Position numbers and translations under genes: made by a program
From: Pandoraea sp. PE-S2T-3
GTDB lineage: Bacteria > Pseudomonadota > Gammaproteobacteria > Burkholderiales > Burkholderiaceae
Reading direction: 5' to 3'
DNA length: 64,000 nucleotides
NCBI RefSeq assembly: GCF_002179965.1
Contig: NZ_NGUQ01000007.1
Span: 62,001-126,000 of the forward strand
The notes under the pieces: generated by a model
The model's input: only the letters and a program-made list of their open reading frames with translations
What the model was told of the DNA's origin: nothing
Databases searched by the model: none
Part shown: piece by piece, positions 54,701-63,058 of the stretch
Position numbering within the stretch: position 1 is the first letter of the stretch
How the letters are laid out: each line of letters opens with the position of its first letter

Positions 54701-55690
54701 TCATGCGCTCACGCGCTGTCTGATCCATTCGGCCTGCTCCGCGAAGGCCCGGTCGCTGACGCCAGCGATCGACACGGCTTCGAGAAAGCTGTGGATCGTG
54801 CCCGGGTAGACCGTCGCGCTCACGGGCACACCGGCATTGCGCAGCCGTTCGGCCATCTCGATGTTCTCGTCGTAGAGCGGATCGAGTTCGGCAATGGCGA
54901 AGCAGGCGGGGGGCAGGTTGTCGAGGCTCGCCACAATCGGGCGGCAGCGCGGGTCCGAGAGGTCGTCGCGGTGATTGATGTAGCGGTTCACGAAGCACAC
55001 CATGTCGTGCGACGAGAGCGAATACTCGCCGCCTCCGAAGCGGGCAAACGAGTCGCGCCACGGAATCATGTCGAACGCGCCGTAGTTGAACACCATGCCG
55101 CGCAGCAGGCTCTCACCGGCGTCGCGCAATTGCAGCGCCGTGCCCAGCGACAGGTTGGCACCGGCGGAGTCGCCACCGATGAGCAGCGCCTGTGCGTCGA
55201 GGCCCAGCGTGTCGGCGTGGCGATGCAGCCAGCGCGTCACGTCGACAATCTCTTCGAGTGCTCGGGGGAAGCGGGCTTCCGGCGAGCGCGAGTAGTCGAC
55301 GCCCACCACCGCCACGCCCGCGCGCGCGGCGTATTCACGCATCACACGGTCATGCGTATCGAGACTGAACACGACGAAGCCGCCGCCGTGCAGATAGATC
55401 AACGCGGGCAACGACGCCTGTTCTTGAGGGTAATAAACGCGGATGCGCACGTCGCCGTGCCTCGTAGACACAGCGCGCTCGACGGTGCGATGCATCTGCG
55501 GACCGCCGCTTGCCCAACGGCGGCGAATCACTTCGAACGCCTCGCGCGCTTGCGCTGCGGTGCCGAGGTCCCAGCGCGTGAATGCTGCGCCGTCTTCGCT
55601 TTGCAGCGCCATGAAGCGGGTCATGTCGGGATCGATCGGCGAGGGTCCGGGATCGTCTGCGGCATGAAGTAGGTGAATCTCTTTATTCAT
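54701..55690 (-). CDS. Alpha/beta hydrolase, hormone-sensitive-lipase family
   Basis: 329 aa. HGGGFV (residues 101-106), nucleophile GGDSAGANL (Ser175), acid in AELDPLYDENIE and His in PGTIHSFLEA match family IV esterases. No signal peptide. First gene of the nine-gene block and divergent from the AraC regulator, so its promoter is likely shared with it. It would hydrolyse an ester or amide of the same substrate. Confidence 0.9.
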   Translation of the reverse strand: MNKEIHLLHAADDPGPSPIDPDMTRFMALQSEDGAAFTRWDLGTAAQAREAFEVIRRRWASGGPQMHRTVERAVSTRHGDVRIRVYYPQEQASLPALIYLHGGGFVVFSLDTHDRVMREYAARAGVAVVGVDYSRSPEARFPRALEEIVDVTRWLHRHADTLGLDAQALLIGGDSAGANLSLGTALQLRDAGESLLRGMVFNYGAFDMIPWRDSFARFGGGEYSLSSHDMVCFVNRYINHRDDLSDPRCRPIVASLDNLPPACFAIAELDPLYDENIEMAERLRNAGVPVSATVYPGTIHSFLEAVSIAGVSDRAFAEQAEWIRQRVSA

Positions 55691-55749
55691 TTTCCGGTTC
55701 AGATTGTTAGTGTGGCTACAGGGCCAAATGCGGTGGCAGATGAAATGTC

Positions 55750-56664
55750 ATGCCAATGACAACGAACCGAAAAAATTTTAGAGTTCCAAAAATCAAGTCG
55801 CCGCGTGCGCAGGGACATCCAGTAGCGAAATCGGGCCAACATCCAATGCAGAAAAGTACTCACTCCGTCGACTATCAGGATTTGCCACGGCCCGTCGCGG
55901 TCATGGTTTCCGATTTCAGCGACTCCACACTGCTCGACGCAGACCCGCCACACTCGCATCCGCGTGCGCAACTGCTCTTCGCCGTCGAAGGCGTGTACAC
56001 CATCGAGACCGCCACCGGCACGTGGCTCGTGCCACCGCATCGCGCCGCGTGGATTCCCGCCGGCGTGACGCACAACTGCAACGGCCGGGGTCAGGCCATC
56101 CTCGCGTGTTCGCTCTATATCGACCCGGCGGTATCCGCCGAACTGCCGAGCACGTGCTGCATCATCGAAGTCTCCACGCTGTTGCGCAGCCTCATCTCCG
56201 AAGCCATCGACATCCCCTCGCTCTATGACCCCGAGGGCCGCGACGGTCGCGTGATGTCGTTGATCGTTGACGAGATTTGCCGGGGACCCACGGTGCCGTT
56301 GCATCTGCCGATGCCGCACGATCCGCGCTTGCTGCGCATCTGTCGCATGCTGCTCGCGGAGCCGGGCAACGATGGCGATCTCGATGACTGGGCGCGCGTC
56401 GGCAACGTCGGCCGTCGCACGCTCACGCGCCTTTTCCGCAGCGAGACGGGCATTACGTTCTCGCACTGGCGTCAGCAATTGCGGCTGATGGTTGCACTTT
56501 CGCGTCTTGCCGCAGGCGACGCCGTCACGACCATTGCGCTGGATCTCGGCTATGAAAGCCCGAGTGCGTTCACGTCGATGTTCCGTACGGCCATGGGCCG
56601 CACACCCAAGGAATATCTCGGCGGACTGGCACAGGCGCCGCTGGCGCGCCACGGCGCAGACTGA
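55750..56664 (+). CDS. AraC-family transcriptional regulator
   Basis: 304 aa. A cupin-like N-terminal domain (LLDADPPHSHPRAQLLFAVEG, VPPHRAAWIPAGVTHNC) and a C-terminal AraC pair of helix-turn-helices (VGRRTLTRLFRSETGITFSHWRQQLRLMVAL, IALDLGYESPSAFTSMFRTAMGRTPKEYL). The start is the most upstream ATG; an internal one at 55846 is possible because the first 32 residues are not part of the family core. Divergent from the hydrolase gene at 55690, whose expression it probably controls. Confidence 0.9.
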   Translation: MPMTTNRKNFRVPKIKSPRAQGHPVAKSGQHPMQKSTHSVDYQDLPRPVAVMVSDFSDSTLLDADPPHSHPRAQLLFAVEGVYTIETATGTWLVPPHRAAWIPAGVTHNCNGRGQAILACSLYIDPAVSAELPSTCCIIEVSTLLRSLISEAIDIPSLYDPEGRDGRVMSLIVDEICRGPTVPLHLPMPHDPRLLRICRMLLAEPGNDGDLDDWARVGNVGRRTLTRLFRSETGITFSHWRQQLRLMVALSRLAAGDAVTTIALDLGYESPSAFTSMFRTAMGRTPKEYLGGLAQAPLARHGAD

Positions 56665-56698
56665 AAGGTCTCGCTCGCAGGCGCGCCCTGCCCCATCG

Positions 56699-57769
56699 TC
56701 AGAACCGGTGACGAACACCCGCCACGGTGCCGAACTGGTTCTGCCCTGCGATCACGTTCACCCCCATTCCGCCGACGCCAAGATTCGAGCCGTTGCGGTT
56801 GAGCGCGTACGACATGTTCCAGTACAGGTCGGTGCGCTTCGACAGGTAGTAGCCCAGCGCCAGCACGAACGATGTCGGGTCTTGGTTCGAGCCGACGACA
56901 TCCGTGTGATACACCGCGCCCGAGAGAGTCAGAGCGGGCGAGAAGTGTTGCGTGACGCCCGCCCAGTAGAGATGCGTGTGGGTTTGCGTGCTGCCGACGG
57001 TCTGTTGCAGATAGCGGTACGCCGCGTAGAGATCGGTGCTGGTCAGCTTGTAGGCGATGCCGACAATGACGCGTCGCGCCGTATCGTCGGCGGAATCGAT
57101 CGAGGTGCCCTGACGCTGGTCGTACACGAGGCCGACGTCGAGCGGACCGCTCTGGTACATCACGCCTGCGCCCATATCGCGCCCCACTTTCGAGTGGCCC
57201 GGTACTTGCGCACCGTTGGGGATGGTCGAGTCGTAGCCGCTGCTGTACATCGTCGAGAACGTGAGTCCGCCGAACTTGCCCGTGTACTTGACGGTGTTGT
57301 CGGTGCGCGCTGCGAGATACGGGTCGTGCGAGTAAGCGGAGTACGACGCGGCGTAGAACATCGGGTCGTAGCGAATGGAGATGTCGTAAAGCAGGTTCTG
57401 CTGACGGCCGAGCATCACTGTGCCGAAGGCGCCGCTCAGGCCGACGAACGACTTACGGCCGAACTCGCGCCCGCTTTGCCCCGAGACACCCGTGTTGGCG
57501 CTGAAGCCGTTTTCCAGCACGAAGATCGCTTTGTAGCCGCCGCCGAGGTCTTCGGTGCCGCGAATGCCCCAGCGCGAGCCGGCCATATTGCCCGAGGTTT
57601 CTCGCACGAGGGTGGTCTTGCTACCGTTCGCGCCGGGAACGTTCGTGAGCGCTTCGATACCGAGGTCGACGATCCCGTACAGCGTGACATTCGATTGCGC
57701 ATGCGCGCCGGAAGTGAGTGCAGCCAGCGTGCCCACGGCGACGCCAAGCCGGCAAAAGTGATGTTTCAT
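56699..57769 (-). CDS. Gram-negative general porin (OmpC type)
   Basis: 356 aa. Signal peptide MKHHFCRLGVAVGTLAALTS with cleavage after AHA, mature QSNVTLYGIVDLGIEAL, GTEDLGGGYKAIFVLENG and terminal HRF. ATG 57769 is chosen over a 16-residue longer frame because the signal starts there. It is convergent to the AraC gene and may serve the same uptake pathway as the nine-gene block. Confidence 0.93.
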   Translation of the reverse strand: MKHHFCRLGVAVGTLAALTSGAHAQSNVTLYGIVDLGIEALTNVPGANGSKTTLVRETSGNMAGSRWGIRGTEDLGGGYKAIFVLENGFSANTGVSGQSGREFGRKSFVGLSGAFGTVMLGRQQNLLYDISIRYDPMFYAASYSAYSHDPYLAARTDNTVKYTGKFGGLTFSTMYSSGYDSTIPNGAQVPGHSKVGRDMGAGVMYQSGPLDVGLVYDQRQGTSIDSADDTARRVIVGIAYKLTSTDLYAAYRYLQQTVGSTQTHTHLYWAGVTQHFSPALTLSGAVYHTDVVGSNQDPTSFVLALGYYLSKRTDLYWNMSYALNRNGSNLGVGGMGVNVIAGQNQFGTVAGVRHRF

Positions 57770-58172
57770 GTCGGTCTTCTCTGTAAGTGAAAAATCAAAC
57801 TCTCGCGACGCCCGCACGTGTGATTCGCACGATGGCTTTTTCGATAAAACTCGCGAGAGCGTGGCTCATGAAGCGTTGCTCGACTGCTCACTGCGACACT
57901 TCCGGAACTGATGGTAGGGGGCTGTTTTTTGATCGCCCCGCCTACGAGGTCATCAAATCTCGAAATCGGGCCACACTTGAAATCACGGCTTTTTCCAGAT
58001 TTTTGGCGACCGAATTCACCACCGTTGACCTTCGACGTTGGTTTAATTTAGGGATGCGACTTAATTCAAATGGCCGAACGAATCCCGCCTGCGGCGTGGG
58101 TAACGCGCGCGGGTTTCGGAACAAACCAGTGGGTGGGTTCTCTAGCGTTCGGTTAATGGTTTGATGTCTTCT
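57770..58172. other. Intergenic region between porin and HDAC-like gene
   Basis: No credible gene; an in-frame 125-codon stretch on the plus strand has no ribosome binding site. It contains a hairpin-forming stretch at 57914-57945 (GTAGG...CCTAC) and A/T-richer DNA that may hold the porin promoter. Confidence 0.5.
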
Positions 58173-59201
58173 CTAACCATTCGAGAACCCTATGAGGGTG
58201 TTGCTGACATTGACGCCGATGTCTTCGACGCAGTAGCCGCCCTCCAAAACGAAGAGCGTGCTTCGGGCGATTTTTGAGATCGCGTGGCCGATGCTTAAAT
58301 AGTCTTCACTCTCCATCGTGAATCGACTGATCGGGTCATTCTTGAAGGTATCGACACCCAGCGAGATCACCACGGCATCGGGGGCGTATGCCGCAATACG
58401 GTCGCATGCGTGGGTGAGTGCGGCACGATAGTCGGCCCAGCCTGTGCCGTGCGGCAGTGGCAGATTCAACGTGTAGCCGAGGCCATCGCCGATGCCGCGC
58501 TCGTGCGCGTGGCCATAGAAGTACGGATACGACTTGTCGGTATCGCCGTGAATCGAAACGAAGAGCACGTCGTCGCGCGCTTCGAAGATGCTCTGTGTTC
58601 CGTTGCCGTGGTGGTAATCGATATCGAGAATCGCCACGTGTGACGCACCGCTATCGATGAAGCCTTGCGCGGCGAGTGCAGCGTTGTTGAGATAGCAGTA
58701 GCCACCCATCGATTCGCGCGACGCGTGATGACCCGGTGGACGACACAGCGCGAACGCGCTCGATGCCCCTTGCGCTACGACACGCATCGCGGACAGCGCC
58801 ACATCGGCGCTGGTGCGCGCGGCCTCCCAAGTACCCGGCGTGATGGCAGCGAAGGCATCGGCGGCGTAGAAGCCCAACTTGCCTTCGATATGGGCGGGCT
58901 CGACATCCGACGTTGCGCCACGAGCGGGCCACACCAGTGGCAACGCGTGATGGGTGCGTCCGTCTTCTTGCCAGATGCGCCATGCGTTTTCGAGAAAGCG
59001 AACGTAGCGCTCGCTGTGCACGGTCATGTAAGCGCGGCTGTCATGGCGTTCGGCGAGTTGGCATTCGCCAAGTTTGGCGGCGCGAATCGATGCGAGAACG
59101 TTGGCCGCGCGCGCGGGAGATTCCACGCTGGGGTGTTGCTCGCCGTTCACCCATTCGGTGCCTTGGTGAGTCAGATGTGCGTCGCTGTAAAGGGTGAGCA
59201 T
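58173..59201 (-). CDS. HDAC-like amidohydrolase (acetylpolyamine/acetyl-lysine deacetylase family)
   Basis: 342 aa. Zn-dependent histone-deacetylase fold: CRPPGHHASRESMGGYCYLNN with tandem His158-His159, LDIDYHHGNGTQSIF (Asp195 and neighbours bind zinc), and VISLGVDTFKND. Bacterial members commonly remove acetyl groups from polyamines. The start is the family N-terminus; no clear ribosome binding site is seen. Divergent from an Lrp regulator and 139 bp away, so probably Lrp-controlled. Confidence 0.9.
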   Translation of the reverse strand: MLTLYSDAHLTHQGTEWVNGEQHPSVESPARAANVLASIRAAKLGECQLAERHDSRAYMTVHSERYVRFLENAWRIWQEDGRTHHALPLVWPARGATSDVEPAHIEGKLGFYAADAFAAITPGTWEAARTSADVALSAMRVVAQGASSAFALCRPPGHHASRESMGGYCYLNNAALAAQGFIDSGASHVAILDIDYHHGNGTQSIFEARDDVLFVSIHGDTDKSYPYFYGHAHERGIGDGLGYTLNLPLPHGTGWADYRAALTHACDRIAAYAPDAVVISLGVDTFKNDPISRFTMESEDYLSIGHAISKIARSTLFVLEGGYCVEDIGVNVSNTLIGFSNG

Positions 59202-59340
59202 GCGTGGCTGAACTGATGCGAAAGGACGAAAACGATTGAATCGGACAGGCATCAGTATGTGGATCGGGACTTGAAATTGCTTTGCTTTTCTTTTTGTCTG
59301 ACTTAGATTTTTTGTAAAAATCGACTCATCAGCGAGACAA

Positions 59341-59826
59341 ATGAAAAACAATCGACTCTATTCCGAGCTGGATACCACGGACCGTCAGATTCTGAGCCGT
59401 TTGCAGGAGGACGGCAGCGTCTCTACGGCGCAACTTGCCGATGCGTTGTCGCTAAGCGTGACACCTTGCTGGCGACGACTCAGGAAGCTTGAGGACGAAG
59501 GATTCATTACCGGCTTTCAGGCGAATCTCGATCGACGCCGGATGGGATTCGGTTTGCTGGGCTTCGTACAGATCGATTTCGACATTCATACCGATCACGA
59601 CGCACCCGCGCAGTTCGAGCTGGCGATTCAGCAATGCCCGGAGGTCCTGTCGTGTCACAAGGTGACAGGACAAGCCGATTACATGCTGATGGTGGTGAGC
59701 GAAGATCTCGACGCGTATGGCGTCTTTGTCGATACCGTGTTGAAGATGCTGCCGGGCGTGACGGGCATTCATTCGACGCTGTCGTTGAAGGAAGTCAAAG
59801 CGTCGAGCCGTGTGCCGGTGCGGTGA
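59341..59826 (+). CDS. Lrp/AsnC-family regulator
   Basis: 161 aa. N-terminal helix-turn-helix (LDTTDRQILSRLQEDGSVSTAQLADALSLSVTPCWRRLRKLEDEGFI) and a RAM ligand-binding domain (VLSCHKVTGQADYMLMVVSEDLDAY). Typically responds to an amino acid. Divergent from the HDAC-like gene and convergent to a lysine-6-dehydrogenase-like gene, it is a good candidate to control both. Confidence 0.93.
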   Translation: MKNNRLYSELDTTDRQILSRLQEDGSVSTAQLADALSLSVTPCWRRLRKLEDEGFITGFQANLDRRRMGFGLLGFVQIDFDIHTDHDAPAQFELAIQQCPEVLSCHKVTGQADYMLMVVSEDLDAYGVFVDTVLKMLPGVTGIHSTLSLKEVKASSRVPVR

Positions 59827-59897
59827 GGGATGGGGTGATGTGCTGATTCCGTGATGCGTTGTTTCGTCGATTTGACGATTTGATGCGACGGAAATGA

Positions 59898-59925
59898 CAC
59901 TGCCCGCAGCGGCGTGCGGGCAGTG
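59898..59925. terminator. Stem-loop between convergent Lrp and dehydrogenase genes
   Basis: CACTGCCCGC (59898-59907) pairs with GCGGGCAGTG (59916-59925) around an 8-base loop. It may serve both convergent genes; the T-tract is weak. A second palindrome, TACGTAGC-GT-GCTACGTA, lies at 59943-59960. Confidence 0.6.
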
Positions 59926-59960
59926 GTTGTGGCAGTTTTACGTACGTAGCGTGCTACGTA

Positions 59961-61058
59961 TCAGGACAGCGATTCGATATGCGTCGAATGCGCGTAGGCC
60001 TGACCGAAGCGGTTGGCGAGGAAGTCCGGCAGTGCAATCTGCTCCTGACGAATAAAGCCACGCTGCGGCAGCTTTTCCGCGAAGAACAGATCGACCGCGG
60101 CGCACACTGCCGATGCCGTCGTGATTTGAATGGCGCTCGCGCTATGTCCGTTGTTACGTTCCGCGAAGATCTTGCGGGCGAACACTTCCTGCGTGAGCAC
60201 GCCATTGCGCAGACCACTCACGACGACGAACACCAGCACCACGTCTTGCAGCGTGCTCGGCACGGCGCGCTTGAGCAGCGTCTTGAGCGTTTCCTGATCG
60301 TCTTTAAGACGCAGTTCGCTGAGCAACACCTTCATCAAAGCGCCATGCCCCGGGTAACGCACCGACTTGTAGTCGAGATCGCGCACACGGCCGGCGAGCG
60401 TTTCGCAAAGCGTGCCGAGCCCGCCGGAGGTGTTGAAAGCTTCGTATTCGACGCCATCGAGCGAGAAGTGTTCGAGGTCTTCGAGCGGCTGCACGGTGAT
60501 CGACGCGCCATCGCGAATGGCTTCACACGGCTGACAGTATTCGTTGATGAGACCGTCCACACTCCACGTCAGGTTGTACTTCAGCGAGTTGGTCGGGAAA
60601 GCGGGCAGCGCACCGACACGCATCTTCACCACTTCGACCTGATCGAAGGCGGCGGCGAGATGATGCGCAGCGATTGAGATGAAACCGGGGGCAAGGCCGC
60701 ATTGCGGCATGAGCGCGGTGCTGGCGCCTTCGGCAAGTTGGGCGATCGCATGCGTGGCGGCGACGTCTTCGGTCAGATCGAAGTAATGGCAGCCGGCGGC
60801 GACAGCTGCCGTCGCGGCACTGGTGGCCATGGTGTAGGGCAACGCATTGATCACCGCATCGTAGCCCGCGATTGCCTTTTGCAACGTGCCCGTGTCGCTG
60901 TCGGTGAGTTCATACACGGCATCGGCATTCTCTCGGACGTGGGCAAGCGCTTGTGCGCTGCGGTCGAACACGCTCACGTGATAGTCACCGCTGTCGCGCA
61001 ACAGACGAGCAATGGTTTGGCCGATGTGGCCAGCGCCAAGCAAGGCAATCTTCTTCAT
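59961..61058 (-). CDS. Saccharopine dehydrogenase/lysine 6-dehydrogenase-family oxidoreductase
   Basis: 365 aa. Rossmann start MKKIALLGAGHIGQTIARLL, then YDAVINALPYTMATSAATAAVAAGCHYFDLTED and CGLAPGFISIAAHHL are typical of the L-lysine 6-dehydrogenase/saccharopine reductase group. It would oxidise lysine or a related amino acid with NAD(P)+. AGGGGAA precedes ATG 61058. Convergent to the Lrp gene, which may regulate it. The precise substrate is not settled. Confidence 0.87.
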   Translation of the reverse strand: MKKIALLGAGHIGQTIARLLRDSGDYHVSVFDRSAQALAHVRENADAVYELTDSDTGTLQKAIAGYDAVINALPYTMATSAATAAVAAGCHYFDLTEDVAATHAIAQLAEGASTALMPQCGLAPGFISIAAHHLAAAFDQVEVVKMRVGALPAFPTNSLKYNLTWSVDGLINEYCQPCEAIRDGASITVQPLEDLEHFSLDGVEYEAFNTSGGLGTLCETLAGRVRDLDYKSVRYPGHGALMKVLLSELRLKDDQETLKTLLKRAVPSTLQDVVLVFVVVSGLRNGVLTQEVFARKIFAERNNGHSASAIQITTASAVCAAVDLFFAEKLPQRGFIRQEQIALPDFLANRFGQAYAHSTHIESLS

Positions 61059-61715
61059 GGTTTTTCCCCTGGTTAGTGGTGATAGATACGGTGCGATGGC
61101 AGCAAGACGAACACCGCGCAAAGGCCCGTGCGGCGGGGCTTTCACGCTGCGGCACGTCTCGCGCCGTTGCATCGATTCTAAGCAGGGGTGCTGATGAAAT
61201 GTAGCGTGATTTCGTCGTAAGTTCGGCAATTACTGACGTAATGACGAGTTTGTTTGGCGAAATGTATTGGATGGTGAAAAAGGGAGCTTGCTGGGGATTT
61301 TGCTGGGTAAATGATCGGGACGTAACAGAGCACGTCGCCCTATACCGCATCGCTAGATCGGATTGGGACGAAATTTGCCGGACGAGTCGGCACACGGTGG
61401 ATTGAGAGAGCGATGGTCCCGATTTCTAATGGGTCTTGATGACAGGGCCAGTGCAGGGTGCGGAAAAGTGCGCCGGAGAAGATCGCACGATTGATCACTT
61501 ATACGTGCCCTACATGTCATCCGCATGAAACGGGGCCAGAACGGTTTGTCTTCGTTTTGCTCGTTGCAACATGGACACATCCTGCGTGAAATTTCATCGG
61601 CACACCTACAGATTCCGGGACAGCTTCGATATAGTTCGGCCCGAACCCACGGGGCGCCTGATGTCAGGCGAAGGGGTTCGCAACATTTCAAAGCTATCGA
61701 ACAAGGAATCGACCG
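61059..61715. other. Long intergenic region between dehydrogenase and porin
   Basis: 657 bases without a supported gene. It includes a 5-bp inverted repeat ATTAC-TGAC-GTAAT (61229-61242), upstream of the dehydrogenase, and presumably the porin promoter and leader. No RNA motif was recognised. Confidence 0.5.
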
Positions 61716-62867
61716 ATGAAAAAGACGCATTTGGCTGCGGCGCTGTGTGCCCTCCTCGCTGCCGGCGCAGCGCAAGCTCAAAGCAACGTCACCCTTTATG
61801 GTGTGCTCGACGGCGGTCTCGCCTATGTCAACAACGTGGGCGGCAACAAGAACACCAGCACGGCAGACGGCCTGCAATCGGGTAACCGCTGGGGCCTGAA
61901 GGGCTCCGAAGATCTGGGCGGCGGTCTGTCGGCTGTCTTCACCCTTGAAAACGGCTTCAACCTGATGAACGGCACGCTCGGCCAAAGCAGCCGCGAATTC
62001 GGCCGTCAAGCCTTCGTCGGTCTGTCGAGCAAGTCGCTGGGCACGGTCACCATCGGTCGCCAGTACGACTCCGTGGTCGACTACGTGAGCGGCCTGACCT
62101 CGGCCAAGCAGTTCGCCACCAAGCTCGGCGCGCACGTGGGCGACGTCGACAACCTGTACAACTCGTTCCGCCTCAACAACTCGATCAAGTACTCGAGCGC
62201 CAACTACGCCGGCTTCACGTTCGGCGGCCTGTACAGCTTCTCGAATCAAGCCAGCACCGGCGCCAACGGCACCGGCTTCGCCAACAACCGTGCCTTCAGC
62301 CTGGGCGCCGCCTACGCGAACGGCCCGATCAAGTTCGGCATCGGCTACCTCGAAGTCAGCACCCCGTCGAGCGCGGGCAACACCGGCGGCGCCGTCACGG
62401 GCGACTACAGCGGCGACTTCTACACGACCCGCATCGGCACGACGTCCTACGGCGTGGACAAGCAGCGCGTGCTCGCCACGGGCGGCAGCTACAACTTCGG
62501 CCCGGCAACGGTCGGCGTGGTGTACAGCAACACCCAGATCAAGTATCTGAGCGGCACCGGCGCCCGTGTGTCGAACTACGAACTGAACGGTACGTACAAC
62601 CTGTCGCCGACGCTGCTGCTCGGCCTCGCCTACACGTACACCGACGCCAGCACGCGTAGCCCGGCCCTCGCCAACCTGAGCCCGAAGTACCACCAGGTCA
62701 ACGCCGCCGTGGACTACCTGCTCTCGCGTCGTAGCGACGTGTACCTGGTCGGTATCTATCAGAAGGCTGCCGGTGACGCGACCGCCGCTTCGATCAACGG
62801 CGCAGGCGGTGCTTCGAGCACGAAGTCGCAAGCTGCCGTCGTCGCAGGCCTGCGCCACAAGTTCTAA
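61716..62867 (+). CDS. Gram-negative general porin (OmpC type)
   Basis: 383 aa. Signal peptide MKKTHLAAALCALLAAG with cleavage after AQA, mature QSNVTLYGVLDGGLAYV, loop GSEDLGGGLSAVFTLENG and C-terminal GLRHKF. A strong terminator follows. It precedes the asparaginase gene by 191 bp. Codon use is strongly biased, suggesting high expression. Confidence 0.94.
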   Translation: MKKTHLAAALCALLAAGAAQAQSNVTLYGVLDGGLAYVNNVGGNKNTSTADGLQSGNRWGLKGSEDLGGGLSAVFTLENGFNLMNGTLGQSSREFGRQAFVGLSSKSLGTVTIGRQYDSVVDYVSGLTSAKQFATKLGAHVGDVDNLYNSFRLNNSIKYSSANYAGFTFGGLYSFSNQASTGANGTGFANNRAFSLGAAYANGPIKFGIGYLEVSTPSSAGNTGGAVTGDYSGDFYTTRIGTTSYGVDKQRVLATGGSYNFGPATVGVVYSNTQIKYLSGTGARVSNYELNGTYNLSPTLLLGLAYTYTDASTRSPALANLSPKYHQVNAAVDYLLSRRSDVYLVGIYQKAAGDATAASINGAGGASSTKSQAAVVAGLRHKF

Positions 62868-62916
62868 GCCTTCGTCTTCGCGAGACGTGTAGTACCTCGT
62901 TTGAGTGCTCCAGTAT

Positions 62917-62948
62917 TAAGGGAGGCCCCACAAGGGCCTCCCTTTTTT
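62917..62948 (+). terminator. Rho-independent terminator after porin
   Basis: GGGAGGCCC pairs with GGGCCTCCC (62919-62941) with a loop of five and TTTTTTC. Confidence 0.93.
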
Positions 62949-63058
62949 CATGGGTCGCGCGCATGCACCTTTCTTGAAATCGGAAATCTTGCCAATATGG
63001 CAGTGATCTCGCCGGCCTCCGGCGCGATTCCCCCCAACGAGAAGAGAGGAGCACACCC

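Noticed and set aside
57787-58164. 125-codon frame in the porin-HDAC intergenic region
   Set aside because: No ribosome binding site or recognisable domain, and it overlaps the probable porin promoter.
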